Shown: positions 1-11,299 of the stretch, one piece after another | Layout: the number at the start of each line of letters is the position of its first letter | Position numbering within the stretch: position 1 is the stretch's first letter | From: Eonycteris spelaea | Taxonomy: Eukaryota; Chordata; Mammalia; Chiroptera; Pteropodidae | Assembly (NCBI GenBank): GCA_003508835.1 | Contig: PUFA01000022.1 | Span: 806,001 to 870,000, forward strand | Reading direction: 5' to 3' | Length of the DNA: 64,000 bases | The notes under the pieces: model-generated | The model's database searches: none | What the model was told of the DNA's origin: nothing | The model's input: only the letters and a program-made list of their open reading frames with translations | Made by a program: the position numbers and the translations under genes

Positions 1-879
1 AATATCAGCTGATCAAGTAGTTAGGATGGGTAAAGAGGCAGATACATATTAGCAGCTTTTTTTCTGTCCTTTTTAGCCACATTTTTCTCTTCGTAGGTTT
101 AACTCTGGGGCCGTGTTTCTTAAACTTAAGTAGTGGATGGACACATTTGAAAGAAAATAATTCTCTCAGACTCCTAAGAACATGCCTACAAATTCCAGCT
201 GAAGAAACTTAATTAAATGCTGTCACTTTCCACGATCGCGTGGTGCCAGCACAGTCAGAAATGCAAATTCACATTTAGAAGCTGAAATCAGGTTAGCGGT
301 AGCCTGTTGCAAGGTGTTCATTGAGGCGATCTCGCGTGTGAATTGCTGAGGTTCGGAAAGCACAGACTGGGACGTGTAAAATGCCTCGAGGCTGCTGCAG
401 CAGGCCTTGCTAGGGGAGCGCAGTGTCGGAGACGGACACGACCCCCGTTCGCACGTTGGCGGCCTCCCACCCGCCCCCGGCTCCTGCCCCCCGAGTCCCC
501 CGGCTTGTTTCGGTCAGGGTGGTACCCGTGGTGGCAGGTGCTTTGGTCGCCTCTCAGATGAGTCAGGATCATTAATGCCAGTTCGGAGGTCCGCTCTAGG
601 CAGCATGACAGAACCTCTTTATCTTTCTCCTGTCACCACAGGAAGCTCTCCTGTCTTCCCTTCCAGTTCTGCCTTTACCTCTTGCCCCAGATACATGTTC
701 TAAGGTGAGATGGTGAGTGCTACTAGTGTGTTACGTTTCCCAAAATGTTCACGTTTTAATGTAACAGTTCTAAGGCCCCGAAAGACCTCAAGATTTATTA
801 GTATCTCTTAAGGTGGAATTTCTAATGCTCCAGGTTCAATAAGGAAGAATTATATAGATACCCATATTTTTATATAATT

Positions 880-1490
880 TTTTTAATTTGTAAAGCAAGA
901 ACATGGTCTTTGTAGAAAGTTTTGAAAGTGCAATAAAACAATTAGGAAAAAATATGTATTCTTAGCTTATGAAGATAACCAGTGGTAATATTTCTGATAT
1001 TTTTGCAGATTTTGCTTGGCATTTAAAAAAAATATTGAAACAAAACTGACCAGTTTTATACTCAGCTTTTTTCACTAAACATCATAAACATGTAAATTTC
1101 TCATGTTTTTATAAACTATTCTAAACATTATCTTTAATGATTACATAATATGGATCTACCAGGTTAGGGTACAAACATTTTTAATGTTCTTTTAACATGT
1201 TGGTAATGACTTAGCAGAAATTTTGTACTGTGTTACATTCTAACCAGCAGCATACGAGAGTCACTTTATTGGCATATTTTAATATGCTGGTGAAATTGGT
1301 ATTTAATTTTTTTCTAATTTCATCTTTTTATTAATCATTTGAATTTTTTGTGTAAATTTGTTCTTTATGTAAATTTGCTCATTTAGCTATTGCAGTCCTA
1401 ATGTCCTTCTTAATAACTTGTTGAAATTCCTTATTTAGTTATTAATCTTTTCTTGGAGATATTTTCCCAGGTGGCTGTTTAAATTTGGGA
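880..1490 (-). mobile_element. Old L1 fragment, antisense
   Basis: The plus strand contains degraded versions of phrases typical of antisense old L1 3' regions: a 'cataatatggatctacca' motif near 1144, then a segment like the ORF2-end/3' UTR part of L1ME or HAL1 elements. It is strongly diverged and its limits are approximate. It could also be an unrelated AT-rich relic. Confidence 0.45.
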
Positions 1491-2799
1491 ATTCATTTGT
1501 TATGTTTCTTAATATGTACAAGTCATGTCTACAGAGGCTTCCTGTGCTTTTAAGCTAAGAAAATCTTGAGGATACGATATTTGGGGATACGATTGGGGCT
1601 TCTGTTGCATTTCAGACTGTTAATATTATTTTTTAATCTAACCTCATGTTCTCCTCTAACGAGTTTATTAATGAAGGAGCAATTTCAGAGGTCCATGTGG
1701 AGTTTCTGTAACTGTGATAACAGGTAAAGGGATAATGAGAAAGCAGGTCTCGCCTGAGTATTTGCATTTTTATTTTCGTTTCAAATGATAGTTTAATGTA
1801 ATAAACAGCTGCCTTTAAAAATATGTACAAGACAGGATTTAAAACAATTTGTTAACTGAGGTAATACTAGGTTAATATTTAAAGCCTGGCACATTAATGA
1901 TATGCCACAGTTATTAATTCTGCTAGGAGAAGGGCAGAGTGGTCCTTATTTGCTCCTAAGTAAAGCTTCTTTATAAAAAGATGATGATCATAAAGAATTA
2001 TTCATCATATGCTGCTTCAAATGGGGGATGAGTATACATGAAAGAATGTGAATATATTAAGATAGGAGTCATTTAAAATATAAGTATATCCTTTTGGTAA
2101 GTACTTCTCTCTCTACTGTTAAGAGAAAAGCTAACAATTCCTTTTGCATATGTGAAAAGATACGAATATTATTCATTTCTGTCAGATAAAATAGCTCCCC
2201 ATGGAAAAGGAAGAAAGTCAGTATTACCGTAAACATGCTCTGTTTTTCATATGAGTAGTTGAAGCTAATTGCTGGTGATTGGGATTTCATTTGGTGTCTG
2301 GTTATCGTGTTTAGACTCTTCTCTGATGCCGTGATTTGTGTGAGAGTGACGCCTGCTTCCAGCTAAGCACATGCAGTGGCTGCGAGCCTGGTCCAGCCCT
2401 GTCTGTCCCGAGCTGATGGTCGTCCGCCTGGACGATGCTGTCGCAGTGGCAGTCTGATGGAGGTGGCAGCTGCACTGCGCAGTGTGCAGCGATGAGGTGG
2501 AGACGGTCTGGCCAGCTTGAAGCACTGTCAGAGGCTCGCACACTCAGGGGAGGGGGACAGAGTAATGCAGATACGTGCTTCTTGCTAGAGTGCAGTCAGC
2601 GAAGGCCGTATGAGGGGCTCCTTCATTCCTTGAATGATCCCTTAAAAGAGGCCTTTTTCCGTCTTTGCTTTCAGTCCTTATATATGGAAATAAAGTGAAA
2701 ACCCTAGAAACATGGGTCACACACGCAGTGAAATCCTAGACTGCGTTCCACACCGCACAGGGCGCCATCTCCCACCGCACAGCATTTATTACACTGCGT

Positions 2800-2925
2800 C
2801 CTATTGGCCTGGCTCAAGGTCCCTCTTCTGCTTAAGACGGCAGGCTCTTTGAAAGCAAGAAGTATGTGTGTCTTGTTCGTCTTTGGGATCGTAAAAAGTA
2901 CTTAATAAATATTTAAATTTCAAAA
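2800..2925 (+). repeat. L2 3' end fragment
   Basis: The segment resembles the L2 tail: a 'caggctctttgaaagcaag' stretch, then a 'gtacttaataaatatttaa' ending, which matches the usual L2 terminus (gtgctcaataaatatttg). It is an ancient mammalian repeat fragment with no coding capacity. Confidence 0.6.
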
Positions 2926-4889
2926 ACAGGGCTTTGCGATACCAGCTTGTATTTTTCCATGAACTTTTCCTCCTGATATTTCCCAGGAATATGGAACTTA
3001 TACGTATGCATTTATTGCATATATGTAGATACATAGTGCCATGACTGTATGTCACACATTTGCCTTGATTGCGTGTAACATTTTTGTTTCTAAATTTTTG
3101 TTTCCTTTTTAATTTGGAAGTCTCGATACTTATTAAAAGTAAATGGCTATGCTGTTTAACGTAACAACACTCACCACATCTTTAGGAAAATACAGTTGTC
3201 TTGTTCACCACACTTTATGTCATGTGTTAACTTTTCTGTTATTCTTTTCTTTCAGTCTATTGTCCTTTTTGTTTGTAAAGCAGCATACTTAATGCTGCAA
3301 CCAGTGGCGCTTTGCCATGCATTCTGAGTACTTCTTGGAACATTTGGTTTAGGAAGTGGGGTAATTAGTATATAAACATTGTGTAGCAGAACTACTCTAA
3401 TTAGTGCCTTTTGGCCTGGGTTCAGTGATAAACAAAGTAAGATGCACGTCAGCATTCGTCCTGACAGTTTATGAAACCCTGCTGTGGCCCACGGGGGTAG
3501 CGCACACAAGGTATATTAATAACGTAGTAGCTGAAGCCAGGAGAATAGTCTCCACATAAATAAATTAGCTGCCTGGCTTTGAAGGCTTTCATTAGCCTTA
3601 ATTATTCAGAAATCCTAAACGTAGCCATCAAAGTGTATCCCTAATAACTTTTCACATCTTTAGTGGGACATTGGCTCTTTAATCTATACCTAAACCAATT
3701 TCTCTATATTCGTATAATCTACTAGCAAAAGGAGAGCATTGATTGAAACTGTCAAAATAAAATAGATTAAATACCAAGTTCAGAGGCAAAACCTTTCCAC
3801 CCACTTAATGGGGCCTTCAGCAGATTTTCTTTGGTTCAATTCATGGTTTCTTAAGTCCCTTGCTTCTGAAAAGCACTGCTTCCTGTGTTCGAAGTCTGCG
3901 TGCTCCGAAGACTTTTCCCATTAACATAAAGTGGGCCTGTCAGTCCACGTTACTCAAGCCGCTGTCCGCGTAGGGACAGGTTACTTTTTCTAGAGACCAA
4001 GAACAGAACTTTCTGCTAGACGGCTCATTTTTTATAGATACTCTGAGCTCAGAATTGGGGCCTGGGTATGAGGTTTAGGGCCTGTGGCAACATAAAGGTG
4101 TCGCTTTCGCCACAAGCAGATCCAACTGCAATGACAATAGGGCTTTTTTGAGGAACTCAGTAAACTGACGATAATAAAGAACAAAGATCCACCAGTAGCT
4201 AAGTCGATTTTGAAATGTACTCAGAAGAAGAATTTTTTTGACCAGATTTTAGTCCATACTAATAAAAGCAGTATGTTAACTGTCACAGAAGCAGGATGGG
4301 ACTAGTGAAACAGGTGAGTGTTCCAGAGCGGACCCGAAGTGAGGAGGGGGCGTGTTGCTTAGTAGGTTGTCGGAAAGACTGGCTTACTAGATGGAGAAGA
4401 TACGGTGGGGCCCAGCCTCCTGTCGCGTGCTGTGGGAACACCATAGAGAACAGAGACCTAAGGTGACAGATAAGACCGGAGGTGCTGGAAGAATTCAGAA
4501 ATATCTTTGAGACCTCGGTATGTGGAAGAACTTCTTAAACCCTACCCCAAAAGCACAAGTCGTTACGCATAAATGGGTAGCTTTGCAATGTCAAAACTAA
4601 GGGTTTCTGTTCAGTGAATTACAGGATAAATAAGATCACCATAACACTGACAGGTTAGAAGAGGGCTTCTGCAGCTTCGAAAGCTGCGAAGAGAGAACTG
4701 AACTATTTGAGAAATGCGTGCACACTGAAAAATCAGTCGGTAAATCCAAAACGTCGGTGAAGGTGGGGTGACGGGATCCTTGGCACTGCTGGGGAAATCC
4801 AGACGGGTGCCGCCCCTGGTGAACGTGTGTGGCTAACTTGTGCCACTTCCGGTGTACGTTCCCGTGAGGCACAGCTCAGGTCTCTCATG

Positions 4890-5290
4890 GTGTATTCCAG
4901 AATGTTGAGAATTGTTTTTCTGGTAGTGTCGAGCTGGGGACAACTTAAGTGTCTGCCACTAGGGGATGGGCATGCAAGATGCAGTGAGTGCATCCTGTGG
5001 GACACTCGGTGGTCGTTAGAAGCAGTGAAGTAGAGGCTCTGGCTCCGCCCTCCAGCGGAGGACGCCCCAGCCCCACACACAGTGCGGGATGAGTCGGGTC
5101 TGTTACTGCAGGGAGCGGGCGATGCACCGTGGAGACGCAGGGCATCTCAGCGCGCGGATGTGTGGAAGGACTTAGGACATCAGAGCCTGGGACATGACCT
5201 GGGGGAGTTCGCGGCGGGACCGTGCGTGGGTGGATGCCGTCAGGAGGCAGGGGGGGACTTCGCGATGGGTTAACTGTGAAGAGCAAAATG
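4890..5290 (+). mobile_element. Old L1 3'-region fragment
   Basis: Around 4930-5030 the sequence follows the L1 3' pattern in which a 'ggggacaacttaagtgtc' phrase is followed by 'cactaggggatggg' and a conserved-position 'catcctgtgggacactc' block. The copy is very divergent and enriched in G and C relative to the pattern, and the 3' half is uncertain. Confidence 0.5.
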
Positions 5291-7214
5291 AGGCAGAGCT
5301 GTCGTGGGCACCGAAGCAGCAGTCACTGGCCAGGATAGGGATGTTTGGTTGTTTCTGTGGCTTGGACAGCGTTCACATCTTGTCTGTGTTCGCACGTGAT
5401 CGTGCAGTGGTCTCGTGTTTGCCTTGATCTGGTGTGGTCACGGAGCAGCCTTGCGTGCTGCTGACGTTCTGTGAAATCGCTCATGTTCAGCAGGACGCCA
5501 CGTGAGCGTCAGGCCTGGCAGCCGCTCTCCTCCCTCGCAGCGCCGCCATCACCCGGGAAGGCCTTCAGACGTGATGCGCTGTGCCGGAAAGCTCTGTGGC
5601 CTCGTTATTTCTGTAAATTGCACACATGAACAGTGGTTTGTACTATTCGAGGACGAATGTATGTGCAAGACCCTAGAACACATGCTTGGGTTGTCAGCTT
5701 TAGCGAGGGTGGAGGGGAGCGGCCGGCGGCCCATGCTGGGGGTGAAAGGAAGCACCAGGTCGGGGGGGAGCCTCGCGTGGACCGTGGTGATCCTGTGCTG
5801 GACACTGAAGACGATGACGATTTGGTTCTAGCAGCTGAGAGCCAGCAGCAGAGGCGGGTCGGGGAGAGGGGGCGCCCCAGGCCCAGCTTCTCGCTGCATC
5901 TTCTGCCCTGCCTGGGGCGGGCGGGGGTTCCTGCTTTGAGCTTTCCCTGAGCCTCTCATTTCCCCCAGCAGGAATGAGCCACTGTGACGAGCGTGTTGAT
6001 GCTTGCTGGGATGAAGCATGCCCACCAGTGTAAAACGAGAGCGTTGCTATTTCATGTGGGAACTTGATTAAACGTTAAACATATCCAAAAGCTTTGGAAT
6101 TTTTTTTTTAAATACACCTCATATTAGCTTCAGAGAAAGCTAGTTTATTACATCTTAGGTAAAAGATTTCTTCATAAACCTTGAAATTAGTGTCTGTAAT
6201 TCTGTTATTACATCATCGTTTACTTTTCAGCTGCAGAAAAGAGCTTCTGTTTTGAAGGAGCAGAGGCTCCCTGCCCCCACCCCCAGTCGCTCACCTGCGA
6301 TTCTGTAAAAGCAAATGTCCCAGTGTCTTGAGTGAACCCATTTCCACTTCCGTAGTAAATATTTCGAAGAGGTGTTAAGAGCACAAACTATTTAATTTAT
6401 GAAGGAAAAAAATTTAATTTTGATTTGAACATTTTTCTGCACAAGTCCAACGTGAACGAGTGGGTGGGTCTCAGTGTCCTGGGCCTTCGTCAAGCATGTC
6501 CCTGCCCTTGCCCTCACGCTCGCCACACTGGCCCGCGGCTCCCTGGGTGTGTCGTCGGGGTCAGCCTGTGAAGGCGCCCTGCCCCCCGTCCTTTCTACTC
6601 TTAGTTCATATTCTTCCCTGGCTGTGTTTTGGTGTTATTTTTGAAACATTCTCTTTCTTAATTTGTCATTTAATTGTCAGGCAGGGGAATAGTATACTAT
6701 GGTATTTTTTACATAATCAAATCCTGTTTCATCATCTCTGTAATTACTCAGACTTTCGTTAACATTATAAGAGCAAATATAGAATTTTTTCTAGAAGCAT
6801 TCAAAGCACTGAAGTTAGTTTTTAAGGGTACTTACTCTTTATTATGGGTTTTGACTTCAGAAACAAACACACGTCCATTTTCATTCGGGAACAGTGCTCC
6901 AATGGATGAATTTCTCTGGCATTTTGCTGATTAAACATAAGATATGATTCTCTATTGTGTAAGGCTTCTGTTTTCTTGAGAGAAGCCACATTGTTTCCTA
7001 TAGAACTCACCCAGACTTCTAGGTTGGATTTCTTGAAATTTCTGTGTGTTTCATCTCTAAAAATATCTAGCACATTCCATGTTCATTTTATATAGATAGG
7101 ATTGGAAAGGAACTGTGTTCTCAAAATACGGCTATAGATAAATGGTCTAAATTCACGTTTTCCCACAAAACAGTGGTAAGAACGATAGCTCACGACCTCT
7201 TTTGAGCCCGTCCC

Positions 7215-7335
7215 CCAGCTGACGTGTTCGCGGTGAAGGGCACCAGAGAAACGGTGGTGCCGCGAGTGCCCCCAGCGGCCTTCGACGCCGCACGGCCCGC
7301 AGCGTCTGCGAACTGCGGACGCGTGCCGCCCTGCG
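7215..7335. other. CpG-rich patch, no gene recognised
   Basis: A short block within AT-rich flanks holds clustered CpG dinucleotides (gcgaactgcggacgcgtgcc near 7306). A 62-codon frame crosses it, but has no recognisable domain and no clear splice context. It may be a small CpG island, a GC-drifted repeat or chance. Confidence 0.35.
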
Positions 7336-8345
7336 CCATCCGTGGGCCCAGGATTACGAAACACAGCAAGACGTCAAAAAAGAGAAGACCTTGGAGGATA
7401 TTTTTGCAGTGAGCGTTCCTAGCCGGACAGGAACCTCACAGCATTTCCTGCAGGTGCTGGCAGCCTGGATGACGGAGGATGGGAGCAGACAGGTCGCGTC
7501 CTCACTGAAATAACTAGACTGGTGTTTTGCCAACCGTCAAGTCGTTAGTCCACATCCACTGTGAGGGGGGGCTTCACTGAGTGTCTCCGTGACAGGCTTT
7601 TCAGACGTGCGCTCACACATCATCAACGTCACCCTCGGCTGCCGCTGAAGGAATTAGTGCTTATAGCGTTGGACAGAATGTTAAAATCCTTCGCTTGAAA
7701 TAGTGTTCTTTCCAGGGGAATTTCATCAGAAAGGAACCAGGTATTCTGAGCACGCGCTAGCAAAGGGAAGGGAAAGCTGATAATTCAGTCATATAACCAC
7801 TGATTTAGCTACTGTGCAGGTACATTTGGAACTAAAGTGATTTTTTTTTTCAAAACTCTCTTTAGCCACTGATGGTAGGAGACAGACTTCATGTTCATGG
7901 CGGTTCATGCATGGCACACTGGGCTTTAAGAGTAGTTGTGGCTGGCAGTGCAGTGGGAAGGGCCCAGGGTCTCCGTTGGCATCTGAGACCCTGCGTTTCC
8001 AGGAGGCGGGGGCCAGAGTTCACTTGTTTTTTAAGATGTATCTATCAAGGCAAGGTAAATTCTTACTTTTGGGGTTCATACTAGAATTCTCCACTCTGGT
8101 TCTTCCAATTTTGTACATTATAGACAAGTAATAAATCCCATGATTCACCATTCAGAGAAGTTAGAGAATATAGGTGTTTAAAACCCGAAATTAGATTACC
8201 TTAAAACATTTCAGTGTTTTGAAGGAGAAAAGGTTATTGTCTCTGTAATTCCCACTTGATCAAGAGAGTTTAACTGCATTTTAAGACTGTATTGTTGCCT
8301 GATACACCAGGGCTGCAAAGGTGTTTTTTCCTTAGGTCCCCGGGG

Positions 8346-8415
8346 CCAGCCAGCTTTTCTGTGAAGGCCCAGAGAGCCAGTATTTGAGGCTCTGTGGGCA
8401 CATACAGTCTCTGTC
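8346..8415. mobile_element. hAT-type DNA transposon fragment
   Basis: The block contains 'cagcttttctgtgaaggccc', then an 'agagagccagtatttgaggc' phrase and a 'ctgtgggcacatacagtctc' phrase. These parallel a widespread mammalian hAT non-autonomous element whose TIR-proximal part runs 'tttctgtaaagggccagatag'. A relative in the opposite orientation lies at 52850-52975. Confidence 0.6.
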
Positions 8416-8789
8416 TCCCCACCCTGCCATCCCCTTCCCCCCCCTTTCTTCTCTCCTTCTGGTTTTTACAACCTTCCTGAGATGCGGAGGCTGAGCTAGA
8501 GCGGCTTCCAGAACAGACGAGGCCCCCTAGCTGCTCCAGGTGAGCCCTTGGTCCCAGACCCAGCTCCGCCCCGAACACACCTGTGATTTGGGGCAGGCCG
8601 TCTCGCTGGCCTTGGCTTCACTGCCCTTTTATGAAGGTCACCGAATCATCTCTTAGAGCTTGAGAATCTGAAATACCAGTACGTTTGATTTCGTTTTATC
8701 CTTTTAGTTATACAGGAAATAATTGGGTTGTGCTTTAATTCAATTTCATTAATGCCTAAGGTTAGTATTACACTGTAGGGTCTGTCATA

Positions 8790-8930
8790 TGAGTTCAGTG
8801 TCAGAAAGCCGGATTCTGAGTCCTCGATTTGCCACTGATGAGACTCTGTGGTCTCAAGCCACCAGACCACTCTCAGTTTCATTTCCTCTTTATCAAATTG
8901 AAGAAATGATACCAACTCTGCCCACCACTT
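8790..8930 (+). repeat. MIR SINE fragment
   Basis: The order of phrases fits MIR: 'gccggattctgagtcctcg' then 'gccactgatgagactctgtg', then a tail like 'ctcagtttcatttcctcttt' and 'gaagaaatgataccaactc'. This matches the MIR core through its 3' tail. Confidence 0.7.
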
Positions 8931-9559
8931 AAAATTGCTTAATTATTTTCTAATTGAAATGGAGATACTGAAAATATCTAAGAAAGAAGGATCATTCAGA
9001 TGGAAGAAGTAAAACAGGCAGAGGCAGATGGCGGGAATTGCTTCTCACGCCCAGCCTTTGAGCACCAGCCTGAGTGAAACCCTGAACATAATGTAGCAGA
9101 AAAATAATACTACGTAGGAATACAGCCTGATTTTCCTGGCCAGGCTTGTTTATTGGTTTCTTGGTATAATTCTTGACTATCAGAACCCAGGTGTTAGCAT
9201 ATATTTTAATTAAATATTTTTAAAAGTTTGACATTCAGACAACAGTATTTCATACTCAGTTACTAGACACTAAAATTCTAAGCCCGCAGATACATCTTTA
9301 TGTACCAGTCTCCCTCCATTTTACTAATTCATCATGTAGGGGGCGAGGTCCTGAGACCTGCAGGAGACACTTAACAGGAGTTAAGCCTTGTGCTCCGGGT
9401 CCTTTGGTTCAGAAAAGTTATGGAGTGCTATGTCCATGGCTTTGCCTTTTGTGTGAGTGTCATTTCCCCTTACAGAATGCCCTGCCCCTCAGCCCTACGA
9501 GCTCTGGCTCATTCTGCAAACGCAGAATGGGGTCGTCGTCCGTAAGGCAGGCTCCTGAC

Positions 9560-9755
9560 TTTCCGCGCCTCATGGGCAGAGTTGGTGGTTGCCTCTTTGC
9601 ACTCCCGTCTCTCAGTCTCTAGGTCATGAGCTCCTCGAGGGCAGGGAGCAAGGCTGTTTATCTTTGCATCGGGCTGACCTGCATCCGAAGCTGTGTGCGT
9701 AGTATGTGCTCAGTATGTGATTGCTGAAGACACGGATGAAGGACCGTGTAGAGAT
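9560..9755 (+). repeat. L2 3' end
   Basis: The segment has the L2 signature 'gagctcctcgagggcaggga' at 9629, then a 'gtgctcagtatgtgattgct' ending near 9706. It is clearly the terminal L2 region, with the usual 3' end decayed. Confidence 0.8.
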
Positions 9756-10095
9756 CAGCGATTCAGTGAATCCAGCCGTGCCGCAGGTTTAGAAATGCGT
9801 GTTCCATCTTTACATGCATATTTGAGGTGACTGTCGATCAATACCCAGACTGTATCCACCCAGAGGGCTAGTAGAGTTATTGAAAAAGAAGTGTCGAATC
9901 AGGGAACAGAGTTAAGATCAAGCAAGGAGGTGGCCCCGATCCCAGCTAGACTGAAATTGAATTTTGCAGTGTTAGATCATGTGAACAAACATAGCCGTTT
10001 TATTGGATAAGTCACATCAATAAGTACAATATTTCTGTGTGAGCGAGGCGTTATGCACAGCTTAGCGGTGGGTTCTCTGTTATGAAAAACGTAAG

Positions 10096-10434
10096 CAGGC
10101 GTACCTCGTTTTATTGCACCTTGCAGGTACCGTGTTTTTTACAAATTGAAGGCTTGTGGCAACCTGCATTAATAAGCAAGTCTGTTGGCGCCATTTTTTT
10201 CAGTACGCTCATATAATGGTTAGCATTTTTTTAGCAATAAAGTATTTTTTAATTAAGGTATGTACCTTTTTTAAGCATAGTGCTATTGCACACGTAATAG
10301 ACTGCAGTATAGTGTAAACATAACTTTTATGTGCACTGGGAAAGCAGAACATTGTGTGCGGCTCGCTGTGTCATGGCATTGGCTTCATCGTCCAGTGGCC
10401 TGGAACCGGACCTGCACCTCCCAGGTGCGCCTGC
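10096..10434 (+). mobile_element. Tigger1-like mariner element, internally deleted
   Basis: The left end reads 'caggcgtacctcgttttatt' and the right end 'cacctcccaggtgcgcctg', which form inverted termini as in Tigger1. Internally, 'aaattgaaggcttgtggcaa' and 'tggcgccatttttttcag' match the 5' part. After about 10204 the sequence jumps to the 3' part, with 'agcaataaagtattttttaa' and 'gactgcagtatagtgtaaac'. The transposase region is missing, so this is a non-autonomous fossil of about 340 bp. Exact TA target duplications are not intact. Confidence 0.9.
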
Positions 10435-10721
10435 GGTCTGGTTCAGGTAGCAAAACACAAGCGTAGGAAGTGATTGAACGTCTCCGCGGTTTTAAACGTT
10501 AGTTCAGAATTCGGAGAAGAGGTGCCAGATGATTTTACAGATCAATTTAAAAGCAAAAGCAGAACCGCCGTTCTGACTCCTGCTGGCCTAGTGTGTCGCC
10601 CGCCTCCACCAAACGCGGCGGGAGTGCCGGATGCCACCCGTAGATAAAGATTCGGCCAGGGAGCATCTGCGGGCAAAGTGGCGTCGAAAATGACAACGTT
10701 CTCCTGTTAAAGCAGGGATGA

Positions 10722-10902
10722 CCTTGCATTCCAGGGGCCTTTTGACAAATACCTAGTGACTACTGGAGGAGATTACTGCTTAGCAGCTAGTGGGTAGAGG
10801 CCAGGGTTGCTGCTAAACACCCCACAGCACCCAGGACAGCCCCCTCACGACAAGGAGTGGTCTGGCCCCGAACCTTAGCCCCGCTGCGACTGAGAGACCC
10901 AG
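10722..10902. mobile_element. MER20-like hAT transposon
   Basis: The core 'cagctagtgggtagaggcca' at 10784 followed by 'gggttgctgctaaacacccc' and 'aggacagccccctcacgaca' is characteristic of MER20. The right end decays into 'gcgactgagagacccag', corresponding to the usual 'gttgagaaaccctg'. It lies about 290 bp from the Tigger1-like element. Confidence 0.85.
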
Positions 10903-11299
10903 TTCAAAAAGGAAAGAGAAAGGGGCATGGTTGGTTGTTCGTGTTCGTTTAATCGTTTTAAAAGTGAAATCAGTATTCGATTCGTACAAGGGATACACAC
11001 AGAAGCAGTAAAGCCCTGCCTTTGGATATTCCTGTCACGCATTACCAGCTCCGCGGTGTCAGCCCCACGACTGTGAGAAGGAGCGTCTTAACTGATGGAT
11101 GGGTTTGGGCGAAGGAACCAAAGCTGCCCACTCTGGCCTGTCCTGGGCTCTGTGTCCCTTGGAGTGAGCGGGCCCTCTCCAGGGCCAGAAGCTCACGGGG
11201 AAGGCTGCGCCTCAAGGAGAAGTGTGCCTGGACCGAGTAGAGTGGGCGCATCTAATTCAGAGGTGAAACCCTGGAAGGCCATGGTCTGTAGCGATGAGC

